NCBI RefSeq assembly: GCF_006439055.1
Contig: NZ_RCZC01000007.1
Coordinates: 62,001 to 126,000 of the forward strand
Direction: 5' to 3'
DNA: 64,000 nucleotides
DNA from: Sphingomonas glacialis
Lineage (GTDB): Bacteria > Pseudomonadota > Alphaproteobacteria > Sphingomonadales > Sphingomonadaceae
Below, piece by piece: positions 24,246-32,480 of the stretch. Position 1 is the stretch's first letter. Each line of letters opens with the position of its first letter. Below the pieces are notes generated by a model that did no database searches, was not told the origin of the DNA, and saw nothing but the letters and a program-made list of their open reading frames with translations. Made by a program: the position numbers and the translations under genes.

Positions 24246-25714
24246 CTGACACGAAATACACCATCCGCGGCGAAACCGGCGACTGGGAGGTCGTGGTCGG
24301 CCTCGAAGTCCACGCGCAGGTGACCTCGAACGCCAAGCTCTTCTCGGGCGCGGCGACCGCGTTCGGCGCCGAGCCCAACACGCAGGTGTCGCTGGTCGAT
24401 GCCGCGATGCCCGGCATGCTGCCCGTTCCCAACCGCGAGTGCATCCGCCAGGCGGTCCGCACCGGCATGGCGATCGACGCGCAGATCAACAAATGGTCGC
24501 GCTTCGACCGCAAGAACTATTTCTACGCCGATCTGCCGCAGGGCTATCAGATCAGCCAGCTCTACCACCCGATCGTCGGCGAGGGCGCGATCGACATCAG
24601 CCTCGACGACAAGAACCCCGATGCTGCTGGCAAGCGGATCGGCGTCGAGCGGATCCATGTCGAGCAGGATGCGGGCAAGCTGATGCACGATCAGCACCCG
24701 ACGCGCTCGTACGTCGATCTCAATCGCTCGGGCGTCGCGCTGATGGAGATCGTCTCCAAGCCCGACTTGGCTTCTCCTGCCGAAGCAGGGGCTTACCTGA
24801 GGAAGCTCAGGTCGATTCTGCGCTATGTCGGGTCGTGCGACGGCAACATGGAAGAAGGCTCGATGCGCGCCGACGTCAACGTCAGCGTCCGCAAGGCCGG
24901 TGACGAGCTCGGCACGCGCACCGAGACCAAGAACGTCAACTCGGTCCGCTTCGTGATGGCGGTGGTCGAGCAGGAGGCCAAGCGCCAGATCGACGTGATC
25001 GAAAGCGGCGGCCGGATCATCCAGGAAACGCGGCTCTACGATCCCGATCGCAACGAGACGCGCTCGATGCGCTCGAAGGAAGACGCGCACGATTACCGCT
25101 ACTTCCCCGATCCCGATTTGCTCCCGCTCGAACTCGACGACGCGTTCCTCGAAGAATGCCGTGCGTCGTTGCCCGAATTGCCCGACACCAAGCGTCGCCG
25201 CTATGAGGCGCTCGGCATCACGCCTTATGCCGCTGCGGTGATGACCGCCGAGGTCGAGGCGGCGCGCTGGTTCGATGCGCTGCTCGACAAGGGCGTGGCC
25301 CCGGTCGCCGCTGCCAACTGGACGACCTCGGAGCTGTTCGGTGCGCTCAACCGCACGGGCAAGGATATCGAGAATTCGCCGGTCAGCCCCGACCAGGCCG
25401 CTGAACTGCTGGGTCTGATCGCCGACGGCACGCTGTCGGGTACGCTCGCCAAGCAGGTGTTTGAGATCATGCTCGAGACCGGGCAGCGGGCTGCTGCCAT
25501 CGTCGAGGAGCGCGGGCTCAAGCAGACCAGCGACACCGGCGAGATCGAACGCGTCATCGCCGAGGTGATGGCGGCAAACGAAGACAAGGTCGCCGATTAT
25601 CGCGGCGGCAAGGACAAGCTGTTCGGCTTCTTCGTCGGCCAGACGATGAAGGCGATGGGCGGCAAGGCCAATCCCGGCGTCGTCAACGACGTGCTGAAGA
25701 AAATGCTCGGCTAG
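24242..25714 (+). CDS. gatB: Asp/Glu-tRNA amidotransferase subunit B
   Basis: 490 residues. It shows WEVVVGLEVHAQ, KLFSGAATAFGAEPNTQVSLVDAAMPGMLPVPN, the FDRKNYFYADLPQGYQISQ kinase-like domain and a C-terminal YqeY-like helical domain ending near GKANPGVVNDVLKKML. GatB binds the misacylated tRNA, activates it with ATP and receives ammonia from GatA. The gene starts inside the stop of the small intervening ORF. A hairpin follows 11 bases after the stop. Confidence 0.96.
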   Translation: MTDTKYTIRGETGDWEVVVGLEVHAQVTSNAKLFSGAATAFGAEPNTQVSLVDAAMPGMLPVPNRECIRQAVRTGMAIDAQINKWSRFDRKNYFYADLPQGYQISQLYHPIVGEGAIDISLDDKNPDAAGKRIGVERIHVEQDAGKLMHDQHPTRSYVDLNRSGVALMEIVSKPDLASPAEAGAYLRKLRSILRYVGSCDGNMEEGSMRADVNVSVRKAGDELGTRTETKNVNSVRFVMAVVEQEAKRQIDVIESGGRIIQETRLYDPDRNETRSMRSKEDAHDYRYFPDPDLLPLELDDAFLEECRASLPELPDTKRRRYEALGITPYAAAVMTAEVEAARWFDALLDKGVAPVAAANWTTSELFGALNRTGKDIENSPVSPDQAAELLGLIADGTLSGTLAKQVFEIMLETGQRAAAIVEERGLKQTSDTGEIERVIAEVMAANEDKVADYRGGKDKLFGFFVGQTMKAMGGKANPGVVNDVLKKMLG

Positions 25715-25724
25715 ACCGAGCCTG

Positions 25725-25754
25725 GCGTCACGCGACCAGGGTGTCGCGTGACGC
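25725..25754. terminator. Hairpin at the gatB / membrane-protein convergence
   Basis: GCGTCACGCGA (25725-25735) and TCGCGTGACGC (25744-25754) form a perfect 11-bp stem. It lies between the convergent gatB and membrane-protein genes and also encodes the last residues and stop of the latter. No T-run is present. Confidence 0.5.
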
Positions 25755-26690
25755 GCCGACCCGGCGCAACCGCGCGGCGGCGGCCTCGATGAGGCCACTC
25801 GTCGACGCCGCGAGGCCGGTGACGATATGCGCGGCGACCGAAAGGCTTGCCATCATCGCCATCAGCGTGGCGATATTGCCGTGATGGCCGAACAGCAACG
25901 CGGTCGCGCCGGCGAACACCAGATCCTTGTTCGACACGAACGGCAGCCGCGACAGCACGAGCTTGAGCGCCGAAAAGGCGACCCACCAGCTCATCGCGAT
26001 CTCGGGCAGAGCGAGGTGCCACATCAGCGCGGTCAGCACGATGCCGCTGGTCGAGCGCACGATGTGGATCGCGGTGATCTCGCGCAGCAGCGTGCCGGGC
26101 AGATGGAAGACCGATTTGCGTCCGAGGATCGCCACCATCGGCGGCGCCGCGACCGCGACCACGGCAAGCCCGATCGCCCAGTGCGGCATCGCGATATGCA
26201 GCCGCCCGAGCAGCGGCGCGGTGAACACCGCCACCAGGATCGTCGCGCTGTTGCCGACCGCGGCCGACAGCAACGCCACGTCCTTGACCGATCCGAACGC
26301 GATCCCCGGCGTCTTGCCCGCGCGGCGCGCCCAGCTGTAGAGATAGGTCTCGCCGACATAGCCGAACAGCAGATCGTTGCTCACCGTCTTGCGCGCCATC
26401 GCGACGATCGCGGCGCGCGGGATTCCCCAGATGCGGTGATAGATCGCCCATTCGGCGACGATCGGCGTGCAATAGAAAGCGACGAACACCAGCCAGAAGA
26501 GCGGATTGGCCGGGACCATCGCGAGCACCGCGTGCCAGTCCATCGCGTGGAGCTCGAACATGGCGGCCGCGAGGATCGCGATCGACATCGCCGGCGCGGC
26601 GAGGCGGGTGAGGGCGGTGCCGAATGGCGCCCCGACGGGTGGTGGCGCTGGCGACGCGGGTATGGCGTCGGCGACTTCTGCGACAGACAT
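25728..26690 (-). CDS. Integral membrane protein of unknown function
   Basis: About 320 residues with seven or eight hydrophobic segments (for example FWLVFVAFYCTPIVAEWAIY, WAIGLAVVAVAAPPMVAIL, SGIVLTALMWHLAL). Cytoplasmic loops are basic, and a conserved-looking SNDLLFGYVGETYLYSWARR segment sits between helices. The topology is loosely like lysylphosphatidylglycerol-synthase membrane domains, but I see no firm family motif and assign no function. The ATG at 26690 is chosen for a GGGGGG-containing leader; an in-frame start at 26705 or 26780 is possible. The C-terminus lies inside a hairpin shared with gatB. Confidence 0.65.
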   Translation of the reverse strand: MSVAEVADAIPASPAPPPVGAPFGTALTRLAAPAMSIAILAAAMFELHAMDWHAVLAMVPANPLFWLVFVAFYCTPIVAEWAIYHRIWGIPRAAIVAMARKTVSNDLLFGYVGETYLYSWARRAGKTPGIAFGSVKDVALLSAAVGNSATILVAVFTAPLLGRLHIAMPHWAIGLAVVAVAAPPMVAILGRKSVFHLPGTLLREITAIHIVRSTSGIVLTALMWHLALPEIAMSWWVAFSALKLVLSRLPFVSNKDLVFAGATALLFGHHGNIATLMAMMASLSVAAHIVTGLAASTSGLIEAAAARLRRVGASRDTLVA

Positions 26691-26782
26691 AATGGCGCCC
26701 CCCAAAGGCATGACGGCAAACGCCCCGTCATCCCCTAGACGCCGCGCCCCGCCCGAATCCGCCGCCGCGCGGACGCACAAAA

Positions 26783-26805
26783 AAGGGCCCGCTTGGCAGG
26801 CCCTT
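26783..26805 (-). terminator. Intrinsic terminator for the small-gene pair
   Basis: AAGGGCC (26783-26789) pairs with GGCCCTT (26799-26805). On the minus strand the stem is followed by a run of T (AAAAAA on the plus strand, 26779-26784). It lies 28 bases after the stop of the 69-residue gene and so ends the minus-strand small-gene transcript. Confidence 0.75.
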
Positions 26806-26832
26806 CCTTTGATCTGTCAGGTCGAACCCGCG

Positions 26833-27042
26833 CTACTGCGCGTCGTCGTCCTGGTTCTTCACCACGCCGCCGGTCCCGCCGACGCCGTCTTCCATTCCGG
26901 GGGACGTGAAGGAATCGGGCTCACGGCCGCCTTCGCCACGCTCGACCGCGTCCTTGCGGGCTTCGACCGCCTGCTCGATGTCGCTGCGCGTGTCATTGTC
27001 GTTCTCGGGCAGGCTGTCGGGGTGCGGATCGGACGCACTCAT
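26833..27042 (-). CDS. Small acidic hypothetical protein
   Basis: 69 residues, very acidic and Gly/Asp/Glu-rich, without hydrophobic segments; probably disordered. It begins MSASDPHPDSLPEND and contains DIEQAVEARKDAVERGEGG. No family is recognised. Its ATG overlaps the stop of the upstream 59-residue ORF (ATGA, 27039-27042), and a T-run hairpin follows, so the two form a closed bicistronic unit. Small disordered proteins of this kind are common in sphingomonads, some being stress-induced, but nothing in the sequence proves that here. Confidence 0.65.
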   Translation of the reverse strand: MSASDPHPDSLPENDNDTRSDIEQAVEARKDAVERGEGGREPDSFTSPGMEDGVGGTGGVVKNQDDDAQ

Positions 27043-27218
27043 GCGAAATCTCCTGTCAGGCCGGTGTCGGTCGGCGCGATCGGCTCACCGCCGGGGTCGC
27101 CGCCGGGGCTGGGAAAGTCGGTATCGGGTGACGGGCTCGGCAGCTCGGTCGGCATCGGATCGGGCTGGCCCGGTTCGCTCGGGACGGGGGGAAGTTCGGT
27201 CGGGGGCGTGCTTGCCAT
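27039..27218 (-). CDS. Small proline-rich hypothetical protein
   Basis: 59 residues, about a third Pro, with repeating TELPP/PTELPSPSP-like runs and no hydrophobic core; likely disordered. It starts at 27218, with GGAGAG 5-6 bases upstream (minus strand), which decides against an upstream in-frame start at 27332 that would overlap the tRNA-Leu gene start region. It is coupled by ATGA overlap to the acidic 69-residue ORF and divergent from tRNA-Leu. Function unknown. Confidence 0.6.
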   Translation of the reverse strand: MASTPPTELPPVPSEPGQPDPMPTELPSPSPDTDFPSPGGDPGGEPIAPTDTGLTGDFA

Positions 27219-27347
27219 GGGGACTCTCCTCTGGGGTCTTAACGCGCAAACTAGCCGCCGGTTGCGCGCAATGCCACGCGCGTACTTTGCCGACTTGCCC
27301 CCGCGCGCATGGCTGGTATAGACGCCCCCCACACCGGCGGTGTCCTT

Positions 27348-27432
27348 GCGGGCGTGGCGGAACTGGTAGACGCAGCAGGTTTAGGTCCTGCCATCGCAAG
27401 ATGTGGGGGTTCGAGTCCCTTCGCCCGCACCA
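27348..27432 (+). tRNA. tRNA-Leu (anticodon UAG)
   Basis: 85 bases with a 7-bp acceptor stem (GCGGGCG with CGCCCGC), encoded ACCA end, an anticodon arm GCAGG-loop-CCTGC with TAG at the anticodon, and GGTTCGAGTCC as the T arm. The long variable arm fits a class II leucine tRNA reading CUA-type codons. It lies 63 bases upstream of the trigger-factor gene. Confidence 0.97.
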
Positions 27433-27495
27433 GTCTTTCGCGCGATTCGGCGTGGAGGCTGCGAAACAAATTCCTGAAAAGGCGTGAGATCTGAA

Positions 27496-29148
27496 ATGCA
27501 GACTGTCGAGACGTTGAACGAAGGCCTCAAGCGCGCCTACACGCTGACGATCACCGCGAAGGATATCGATTCGCGCGTCGATGCCGAGCTCAAGCGCGTT
27601 GCGCCGACGGTGAAGATGCCCGGCTTCCGCCCCGGCAAGGTCCCCGCGAACCTGGTGCGCAAGATGCACGGCGAGGCGCTGATGCAGGACGCGCTCAACA
27701 GCTCGATCCAGCAGGGCATCCAGGAGCTGATCGCCGAGCAGAAGCTGCGCCCTGCGCTGCAGCCTTCGGTCGAGCTCGCCGACGGCTTCAAGCTGGGTGA
27801 CGATGCGCAGATCACCGTCACGCTCGAAGTGCTTCCCGATGTGCCGACCCCGGCGATCGACGCGCTCAAGCTCGAGCGCCTGACCGTTCCCGCCGATGAC
27901 GCGACCGTCCAGGCACAGCTCCAGAAGTTCGCCGACCAGCAGAAGAAGTGGGACGACGCAGCCGAGGGTCATGAAGCCAAGATGGGCGATCTCGTCGTCA
28001 TGGACTTCGTCGGCAAGGTCGGCGATGTCGCCTTCGAGGGCGGCACGGGCAGCGACATGTCGGTCGAGCTCGGCACCGGCCGCTTGATCCCCGGCTTCGA
28101 AGAGCAGGTCGTCGGCGTCAAGACCGGCGACGAGCGCCAGATCACGGTGACCTTCCCCGAGGATTACCAGGCCAAGGAACTCGCCGGCAAGCCCGCGACT
28201 TTCGACCTGACGATCACCGCGGTGAAGACCGCTGGCGAGAGCGTCATCGACGACACGCTCGCGACCTCGCTCGGGCTCGAGAGCCTCGAGCAGCTCACCG
28301 GCCTGCTCAAGGGCCAGATCGAGCAGGAGCTCAACGGCCTCACCCGCACCCAGATGAAGCGCAAGCTGCTCGACCAGCTCGCCGAGGGTCATGATTTCGA
28401 AGTGCCGCCGTCGATGGTCGAAGCCGAATTCGACCAGATCTGGCAGCAACTCCAGCACGAAGCGACGCACGAGGAAGATCCTGCGGCAGCGCTTGCCGAG
28501 ATGGAGACCGAGCGCGACGATTACCGCAAGATCGCTGAGCGCCGCGTGCGCCTCGGCCTGCTTCTGTCGGAAATCGGCCAAGCCAATGGCGTCGAAGTCA
28601 GCCAGCAGGAAATGAACCGCCTGATCGCGCAGGCTGCGCAGAACTATAACAACGAAGATCGCCAGCGCTTCCTGCAGTACATCCAGCAGGAGCCGATGGC
28701 AGCTGCCCAGCTGCGCGCGCCGCTGTACGAGGACAAGGTCGTCGACTTCCTGTTCGAGAAGGCCGAGATTTCGGACCGCGAAGTGACGCGCGAAGAGCTC
28801 GAAGCGGCGATCGAGAGCGAGGAAGGCTTCTCGAGCGGCACGCACACGCACGATCACGATAACCACAAGCCCAAGGCGAAGAAGGCGGCGGCCAAGAAGG
28901 CCAAGCCCGCAGCCGATGCCACGACGGATGACGCCAAGGAAATGGAAGCGGCCGACATCGAGCCGGCAGCACCTGGCGACGACCTCGTCGAAGCCGAGCC
29001 GGTGAAGAAGGCCGCGACCAAGAAGGCACCGGCCAAGAAGGCCGCTGCTGCTGCCGACACCGAAGCTGCTCCCGCGGAGGAGGCTGCTCCGGCACCCGCC
29101 AAGAAGCCGGCCGCCAAGAAGAAGCCTGCCACCGATACTGCGGAATAA
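27496..29148 (+). CDS. tig: Trigger factor with extended Lys/Ala/Pro tail
   Basis: 550 residues. The ribosome-binding N-domain carries the signature GFRPGKVP (FRxGxxP). The FKBP-type prolyl isomerase domain follows (MGDLVVMDFVGKVGDVAFEGG, GTGRLIPGFEEQVVGVKTGD), then the helical chaperone domain to about residue 445. The rest is a low-complexity tail of about 100 residues alternating KKAAAKKA, PAKKAAAAAD and Glu/Pro patches, beyond the usual ~430-450-residue family length. The protein binds the ribosome exit tunnel and folds nascent chains. ATG 27496 is preferred to GTG 27484, which sits too close to the AAGG. A terminator and inverted repeat follow the stop. Confidence 0.95.
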   Translation: MQTVETLNEGLKRAYTLTITAKDIDSRVDAELKRVAPTVKMPGFRPGKVPANLVRKMHGEALMQDALNSSIQQGIQELIAEQKLRPALQPSVELADGFKLGDDAQITVTLEVLPDVPTPAIDALKLERLTVPADDATVQAQLQKFADQQKKWDDAAEGHEAKMGDLVVMDFVGKVGDVAFEGGTGSDMSVELGTGRLIPGFEEQVVGVKTGDERQITVTFPEDYQAKELAGKPATFDLTITAVKTAGESVIDDTLATSLGLESLEQLTGLLKGQIEQELNGLTRTQMKRKLLDQLAEGHDFEVPPSMVEAEFDQIWQQLQHEATHEEDPAAALAEMETERDDYRKIAERRVRLGLLLSEIGQANGVEVSQQEMNRLIAQAAQNYNNEDRQRFLQYIQQEPMAAAQLRAPLYEDKVVDFLFEKAEISDREVTREELEAAIESEEGFSSGTHTHDHDNHKPKAKKAAAKKAKPAADATTDDAKEMEAADIEPAAPGDDLVEAEPVKKAATKKAPAKKAAAAADTEAAPAEEAAPAPAKKPAAKKKPATDTAE

Positions 29149-29151
29149 GCC

Positions 29152-29265
29152 AAAAGCCCCTCCCTTTCGGGGGAGGGGTTGGGGTGGCGACGTAACCGGC
29201 GCGGATTCTCTGCGAGGCACTGCCCCACCCCCAAACCCCTCCCCTAAAGGGGAGGGGCTTTTTTT
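29152..29265. repeat. REPIN-like double inverted REP element
   Basis: Two C-rich hairpins face each other. The first pairs CCCCTCCC (29157-29164) with GGGAGGGG (29171-29178). The second pairs CCCCTCCCC (29236-29244) with GGGGAGGGG (29249-29257). The inner flanks GTTGGGGTGGC and GCCCCACCCCC are also mutually complementary, and the outer edges are AAAAGCCCC and GGGGCTTTT. This is the layout of a REP doublet, a type of dispersed intergenic repeat seen in many proteobacteria. Only one copy is seen in this window. Confidence 0.7.
29236..29265 (+). terminator. tig: Intrinsic terminator after tig
   Basis: A 9-bp G/C-rich stem (29236-29257) with a TAAA loop is followed by C and seven T (29259-29265), a classical factor-independent terminator for the trigger-factor transcript. 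It is the right half of the REP doublet. Confidence 0.85.
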
Positions 29266-29329
29266 ATGCCCGCCGCATGCGGCGCACAAAACAGTCGAAC
29301 CGATCGCAATTCGGACCTAAGGCTCGGCC

Positions 29330-30283
29330 ATGACACCACGTATCGCCGTCCTGCTGCCCTGCTACAACGAAGGCACCGCCATCGCGCAGACCGTCGCGGC
29401 TTTCCGCGCCGCGCTCCCCGATGCGACGATCTACGTCTATGACAATAACAGCCGCGACGACACCGTCGCGGTTGCGCGCACCGCCGGCGCGATCGTCCGG
29501 ACCGAGCGGATGCAGGGCAAGGGCAACGTCGTCCGCCGCATGTTCGCCGATGTCGATGCCGATATCTATGTCATGGCCGATGGCGATGCGACCTATGACG
29601 CCGCTGCCGCGCCCGCCTTGGTCGATCGCTTGCTCGACGAACAGCTCGACATGGTCGTCGGCAGTCGCGTGACGCAGATCACCGCCGCGTATCGCCGCGG
29701 ACACGTGCTCGGCAACCGCGCGATGACGGGCATGCTCGCCCAGCTCTTCGGGCGCAGTTTCACCGACATCTTCTCGGGCTATCGCGTCTTCTCGCGGCGT
29801 TTCGTCAAGAGCTTCCCGGTGCTCTCCTCAGGGTTCGAGATCGAGACCGAGATCAGCGTCCACGCACTCGAGCTCAAGATGCCGGTCGGCGAGATCGAGA
29901 CCGCGTATTTCGCGCGCCCCGAGGGGTCCGAATCGAAGCTCAGCACCTATCGCGACGGTTTCCGCATCGCGCGTACGATCGTCACGCTGTACCGGATCGA
30001 ACGGCCGCTGCTGTTCTTCGGGGCGATTGCAGGGCTGTTGTCGCTCGGCGTGCTGGCGCTCGGGATCCCGCTGATCGTCACCTATATGCACACCCATCTC
30101 GTGCCGCGTCTGCCGACTGCGGTGCTCGTCGTGGGCCTCGCAATCCTTGCGGCGCTGAACATCTTTACCGGGCTGATCCTCGACACGGTGGTGCGCGGCC
30201 GGCGCGAAGTGCGGCGGCTCGCCTATCTCAGCCACCGCGCGCCGGGCGGCGACGACCGCCGCTCCGAAGCGGTCGGGGCTTGA
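29330..30283 (+). CDS. Family 2 glycosyltransferase with C-terminal membrane segments
   Basis: 317 residues. The GT-A domain opens VLLPCYNEGTAIAQTVAAF (residues 6-24), followed by YVYDNNSRDDT, the DxD-like VMADGDATYD and a FSGYRVFSRRFVKSFP acceptor segment. Two C-terminal hydrophobic helices (LLFFGAIAGLLSLGVLALGIPLIV and TAVLVVGLAILAALNIFTGLIL) anchor it in the inner membrane. It resembles dolichyl/undecaprenyl-phosphate sugar transferases and presumably loads a sugar onto a lipid carrier; donor and acceptor are unknown. AAGG precedes the ATG. It stands alone between tig and clpP. Confidence 0.85.
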   Translation: MTPRIAVLLPCYNEGTAIAQTVAAFRAALPDATIYVYDNNSRDDTVAVARTAGAIVRTERMQGKGNVVRRMFADVDADIYVMADGDATYDAAAAPALVDRLLDEQLDMVVGSRVTQITAAYRRGHVLGNRAMTGMLAQLFGRSFTDIFSGYRVFSRRFVKSFPVLSSGFEIETEISVHALELKMPVGEIETAYFARPEGSESKLSTYRDGFRIARTIVTLYRIERPLLFFGAIAGLLSLGVLALGIPLIVTYMHTHLVPRLPTAVLVVGLAILAALNIFTGLILDTVVRGRREVRRLAYLSHRAPGGDDRRSEAVGA

Positions 30284-30345
30284 ACTCGTTTCGTGCAGCG
30301 CCGATGTATGCGGTTCTAGGGGCATAAAGGACTAAAAGGCTCATC

Positions 30346-31020
30346 ATGCGCAATCCGTTCGACACTGGCGACTTTCTGGCCCCCATCAATGACGGCCTCG
30401 TTCCGATCGTCATCGAGCAATCCAACCGCGGCGAGCGCAGCTTCGACATTTATTCGCGGCTGCTGCGCGAACGCATCATTTTCGTGACCGGCGGGGTCGA
30501 GGATCACATGGCCTCGGTCATCTCGGCACAGCTGCTCTTCCTGGAGTCGGAGAACCCCAAGAAGGACATCTTCATGTACATCAACTCGCCGGGCGGCGTC
30601 GTCACGGCGGGCATGGCGATCCATGACACCATGCAGTACATCAGGCCGCGCGTCGGCACGGTGTGCATGGGGCAGGCCGCCTCGATGGGCTCGTTCCTGC
30701 TCGCAGCGGGCGAGCCGGGCATGCGAGTCGCGCTGACCAACGCCCGGATCATGATCCACCAGCCTTCGGGCGGCGCGCAGGGCATGGCGTCTGACATCCA
30801 GATCCAGGCCAAGGAAATCCAGCGAATCAAGAACCGGATGAATGCGCTCTACGCGCAATACACCGGCAAGCCGCTCGAAGAGATCGAGCGCGCGATGGAT
30901 CGCGATACCTTCCTCGAAGCGCATGAGGCGAAGGATTTCGGTCTGGTCGATCAGGTCTTCGACAAGCGTCCGGCATTGCCCGATGATTCGAGCACGCCGC
31001 CCGCGCTGACTTCGGCGTAA
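30346..31020 (+). CDS. clpP: ATP-dependent Clp protease proteolytic subunit
   Basis: 224 residues. The Ser-His-Asp triad is Ser113 (GQAASMGS), His138 (MIHQPSGG) and probably Asp187 (MDRDTFL), aligned to E. coli Ser111/His136/Asp185. The handle region (IYSRLLRERIIFVTGGVEDHMA) and YINSPGG are conserved. It forms the tetradecameric peptidase chamber that works with ClpX encoded 154 bases downstream. AAAGG lies before the ATG. Confidence 0.97.
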   Translation: MRNPFDTGDFLAPINDGLVPIVIEQSNRGERSFDIYSRLLRERIIFVTGGVEDHMASVISAQLLFLESENPKKDIFMYINSPGGVVTAGMAIHDTMQYIRPRVGTVCMGQAASMGSFLLAAGEPGMRVALTNARIMIHQPSGGAQGMASDIQIQAKEIQRIKNRMNALYAQYTGKPLEEIERAMDRDTFLEAHEAKDFGLVDQVFDKRPALPDDSSTPPALTSA

Positions 31021-31174
31021 GCCTGTCGGTTAAGGCTCTGTTGGGCATCGGGGCGTCATGTGTACGTCCCGATGCTGACATCACCGGGTATTTTGGTGAT
31101 TGTCGGATTGCGCGAGGACGGTCTAGGATACACGTTCCGCATATGCGCGCCGGGTGGCGCCAAGGATGGTTTGA

Positions 31175-32443
31175 ATGACGAAGCTCAGCGGCGGCGACTC
31201 GAAGAGCACGCTTTATTGCTCCTTCTGCGGCAAGTCGCAGCATGAAGTCCGCAAGCTCATTGCGGGACCGACGGTGTTCATCTGCGATGAGTGCGTCGAA
31301 CTCTGCAACGACATCATTCGCGAGGAGACCAAGTCGGCGCTCGTCTCGAAGAAGGACGGCGGCGTCCCCACGCCGCAGGAAATCTGCGACGTGCTCGACG
31401 ATTATGTGATCGGCCAGAAGCGCGCCAAGCGCGTGCTCTCGGTGGCGGTGCACAACCATTACAAGCGTCTCAACCAAGGCCAGAAGGGCGCCGATGTCGA
31501 GCTCGCCAAGTCGAACATCCTGCTCGTCGGGCCGACCGGCTGCGGCAAGACGCTGCTCGCCCAGACGCTCGCCCGCATCCTCGACGTGCCGTTCACGATG
31601 GCCGATGCGACGACGCTGACCGAAGCCGGCTATGTCGGCGAGGACGTCGAGAACATCATCCTCAAGCTGCTCCAGGCCTCGGACTACAATGTCGAGCGGG
31701 CGCAGCGCGGGATCGTCTATATCGACGAGATCGACAAGATCAGCCGCAAGGCCGAGAACCCGTCGATCACGCGCGACGTGTCGGGCGAGGGCGTCCAGCA
31801 GGCGCTGCTCAAGCTGATGGAAGGCACCACCGCGAGCGTTCCGCCGCAGGGTGGCCGCAAGCATCCGCAGCAGGAGTTCCTGCAGGTCGACACGACCAAC
31901 ATCCTGTTCATTTGCGGCGGCGCGTTCAGCGGCCTCGAGAAGATCATCGGCGACCGTCTGCAGGGCAAGTCGATCGGCTTCGGTGCCTATGTCGCCTCGC
32001 CTGAGGAACGCCGCACCGGCGAGACGCTCAAGGCGGTCGAGCCCGAGGATCTGCTCAAGTTCGGCCTGATCCCCGAATTCGTCGGCCGTCTGCCGGTGAT
32101 CGCGACGCTCGAGGATCTCGACGTTCCGGCGCTGGTGACGATCCTGACCGAGCCGAAGAACGCTCTGGTCAAGCAGTACCAGAAGCTGTTCGACATGGAG
32201 GCGGTCAAGCTCGGCTTCACCGACGAGGCGCTGGTTTCGGTCGCCAAGAAGGCGATCGACCGCAAGACCGGCGCGCGCGGGCTTCGCTCGATCCTCGAGG
32301 GCATCCTGCTCGACACGATGTTCGACCTGCCGGGCATGGACAGCGTCGAGGAAGTGATGATCGACAAGGACGTGATCGAAGGCCGCAAGGAACCGATCCG
32401 CGTCTATGGCAAGAAGGAAAAGGCCGGCGCCGGCGCGGCGTAG
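31175..32443 (+). CDS. clpX: Clp protease ATP-binding subunit ClpX
   Basis: 422 residues. The N-terminal C4 zinc finger reads YCSFCGKSQHE ... CDECVELC. Walker A is GPTGCGKTLL, Walker B IVYIDEIDKI, the GGRKHPQQ stretch provides the substrate-gripping RKH loop, and the C-terminal domain includes GARGLRSILEGILLDTMFDLP. It unfolds tagged substrates and feeds them to ClpP. The order clpP-clpX is that of most proteobacteria. A strong hairpin follows the stop. Confidence 0.97.
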   Translation: MTKLSGGDSKSTLYCSFCGKSQHEVRKLIAGPTVFICDECVELCNDIIREETKSALVSKKDGGVPTPQEICDVLDDYVIGQKRAKRVLSVAVHNHYKRLNQGQKGADVELAKSNILLVGPTGCGKTLLAQTLARILDVPFTMADATTLTEAGYVGEDVENIILKLLQASDYNVERAQRGIVYIDEIDKISRKAENPSITRDVSGEGVQQALLKLMEGTTASVPPQGGRKHPQQEFLQVDTTNILFICGGAFSGLEKIIGDRLQGKSIGFGAYVASPEERRTGETLKAVEPEDLLKFGLIPEFVGRLPVIATLEDLDVPALVTILTEPKNALVKQYQKLFDMEAVKLGFTDEALVSVAKKAIDRKTGARGLRSILEGILLDTMFDLPGMDSVEEVMIDKDVIEGRKEPIRVYGKKEKAGAGAA

Positions 32444-32453
32444 GCTCTTCTCA

Positions 32454-32480
32454 GTCCCGCCCCTGAAAAGGGGGCGGGAC
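32454..32480 (+). terminator. clpX: Hairpin terminator after clpX
   Basis: GTCCCGCCCC (32454-32463) pairs with GGGGCGGGAC (32471-32480) around a short A-rich loop, 10 bases after the clpX stop. There is no long T-run, but stem strength and position suit a terminator. Confidence 0.65.

Noticed and set aside
27085..29289. A 734-codon minus-strand frame opposite tig
   Set aside because: It is a Leu/Gly-rich low-complexity shadow of the trigger-factor gene, crosses the tRNA and terminator, and has no recognisable domain.
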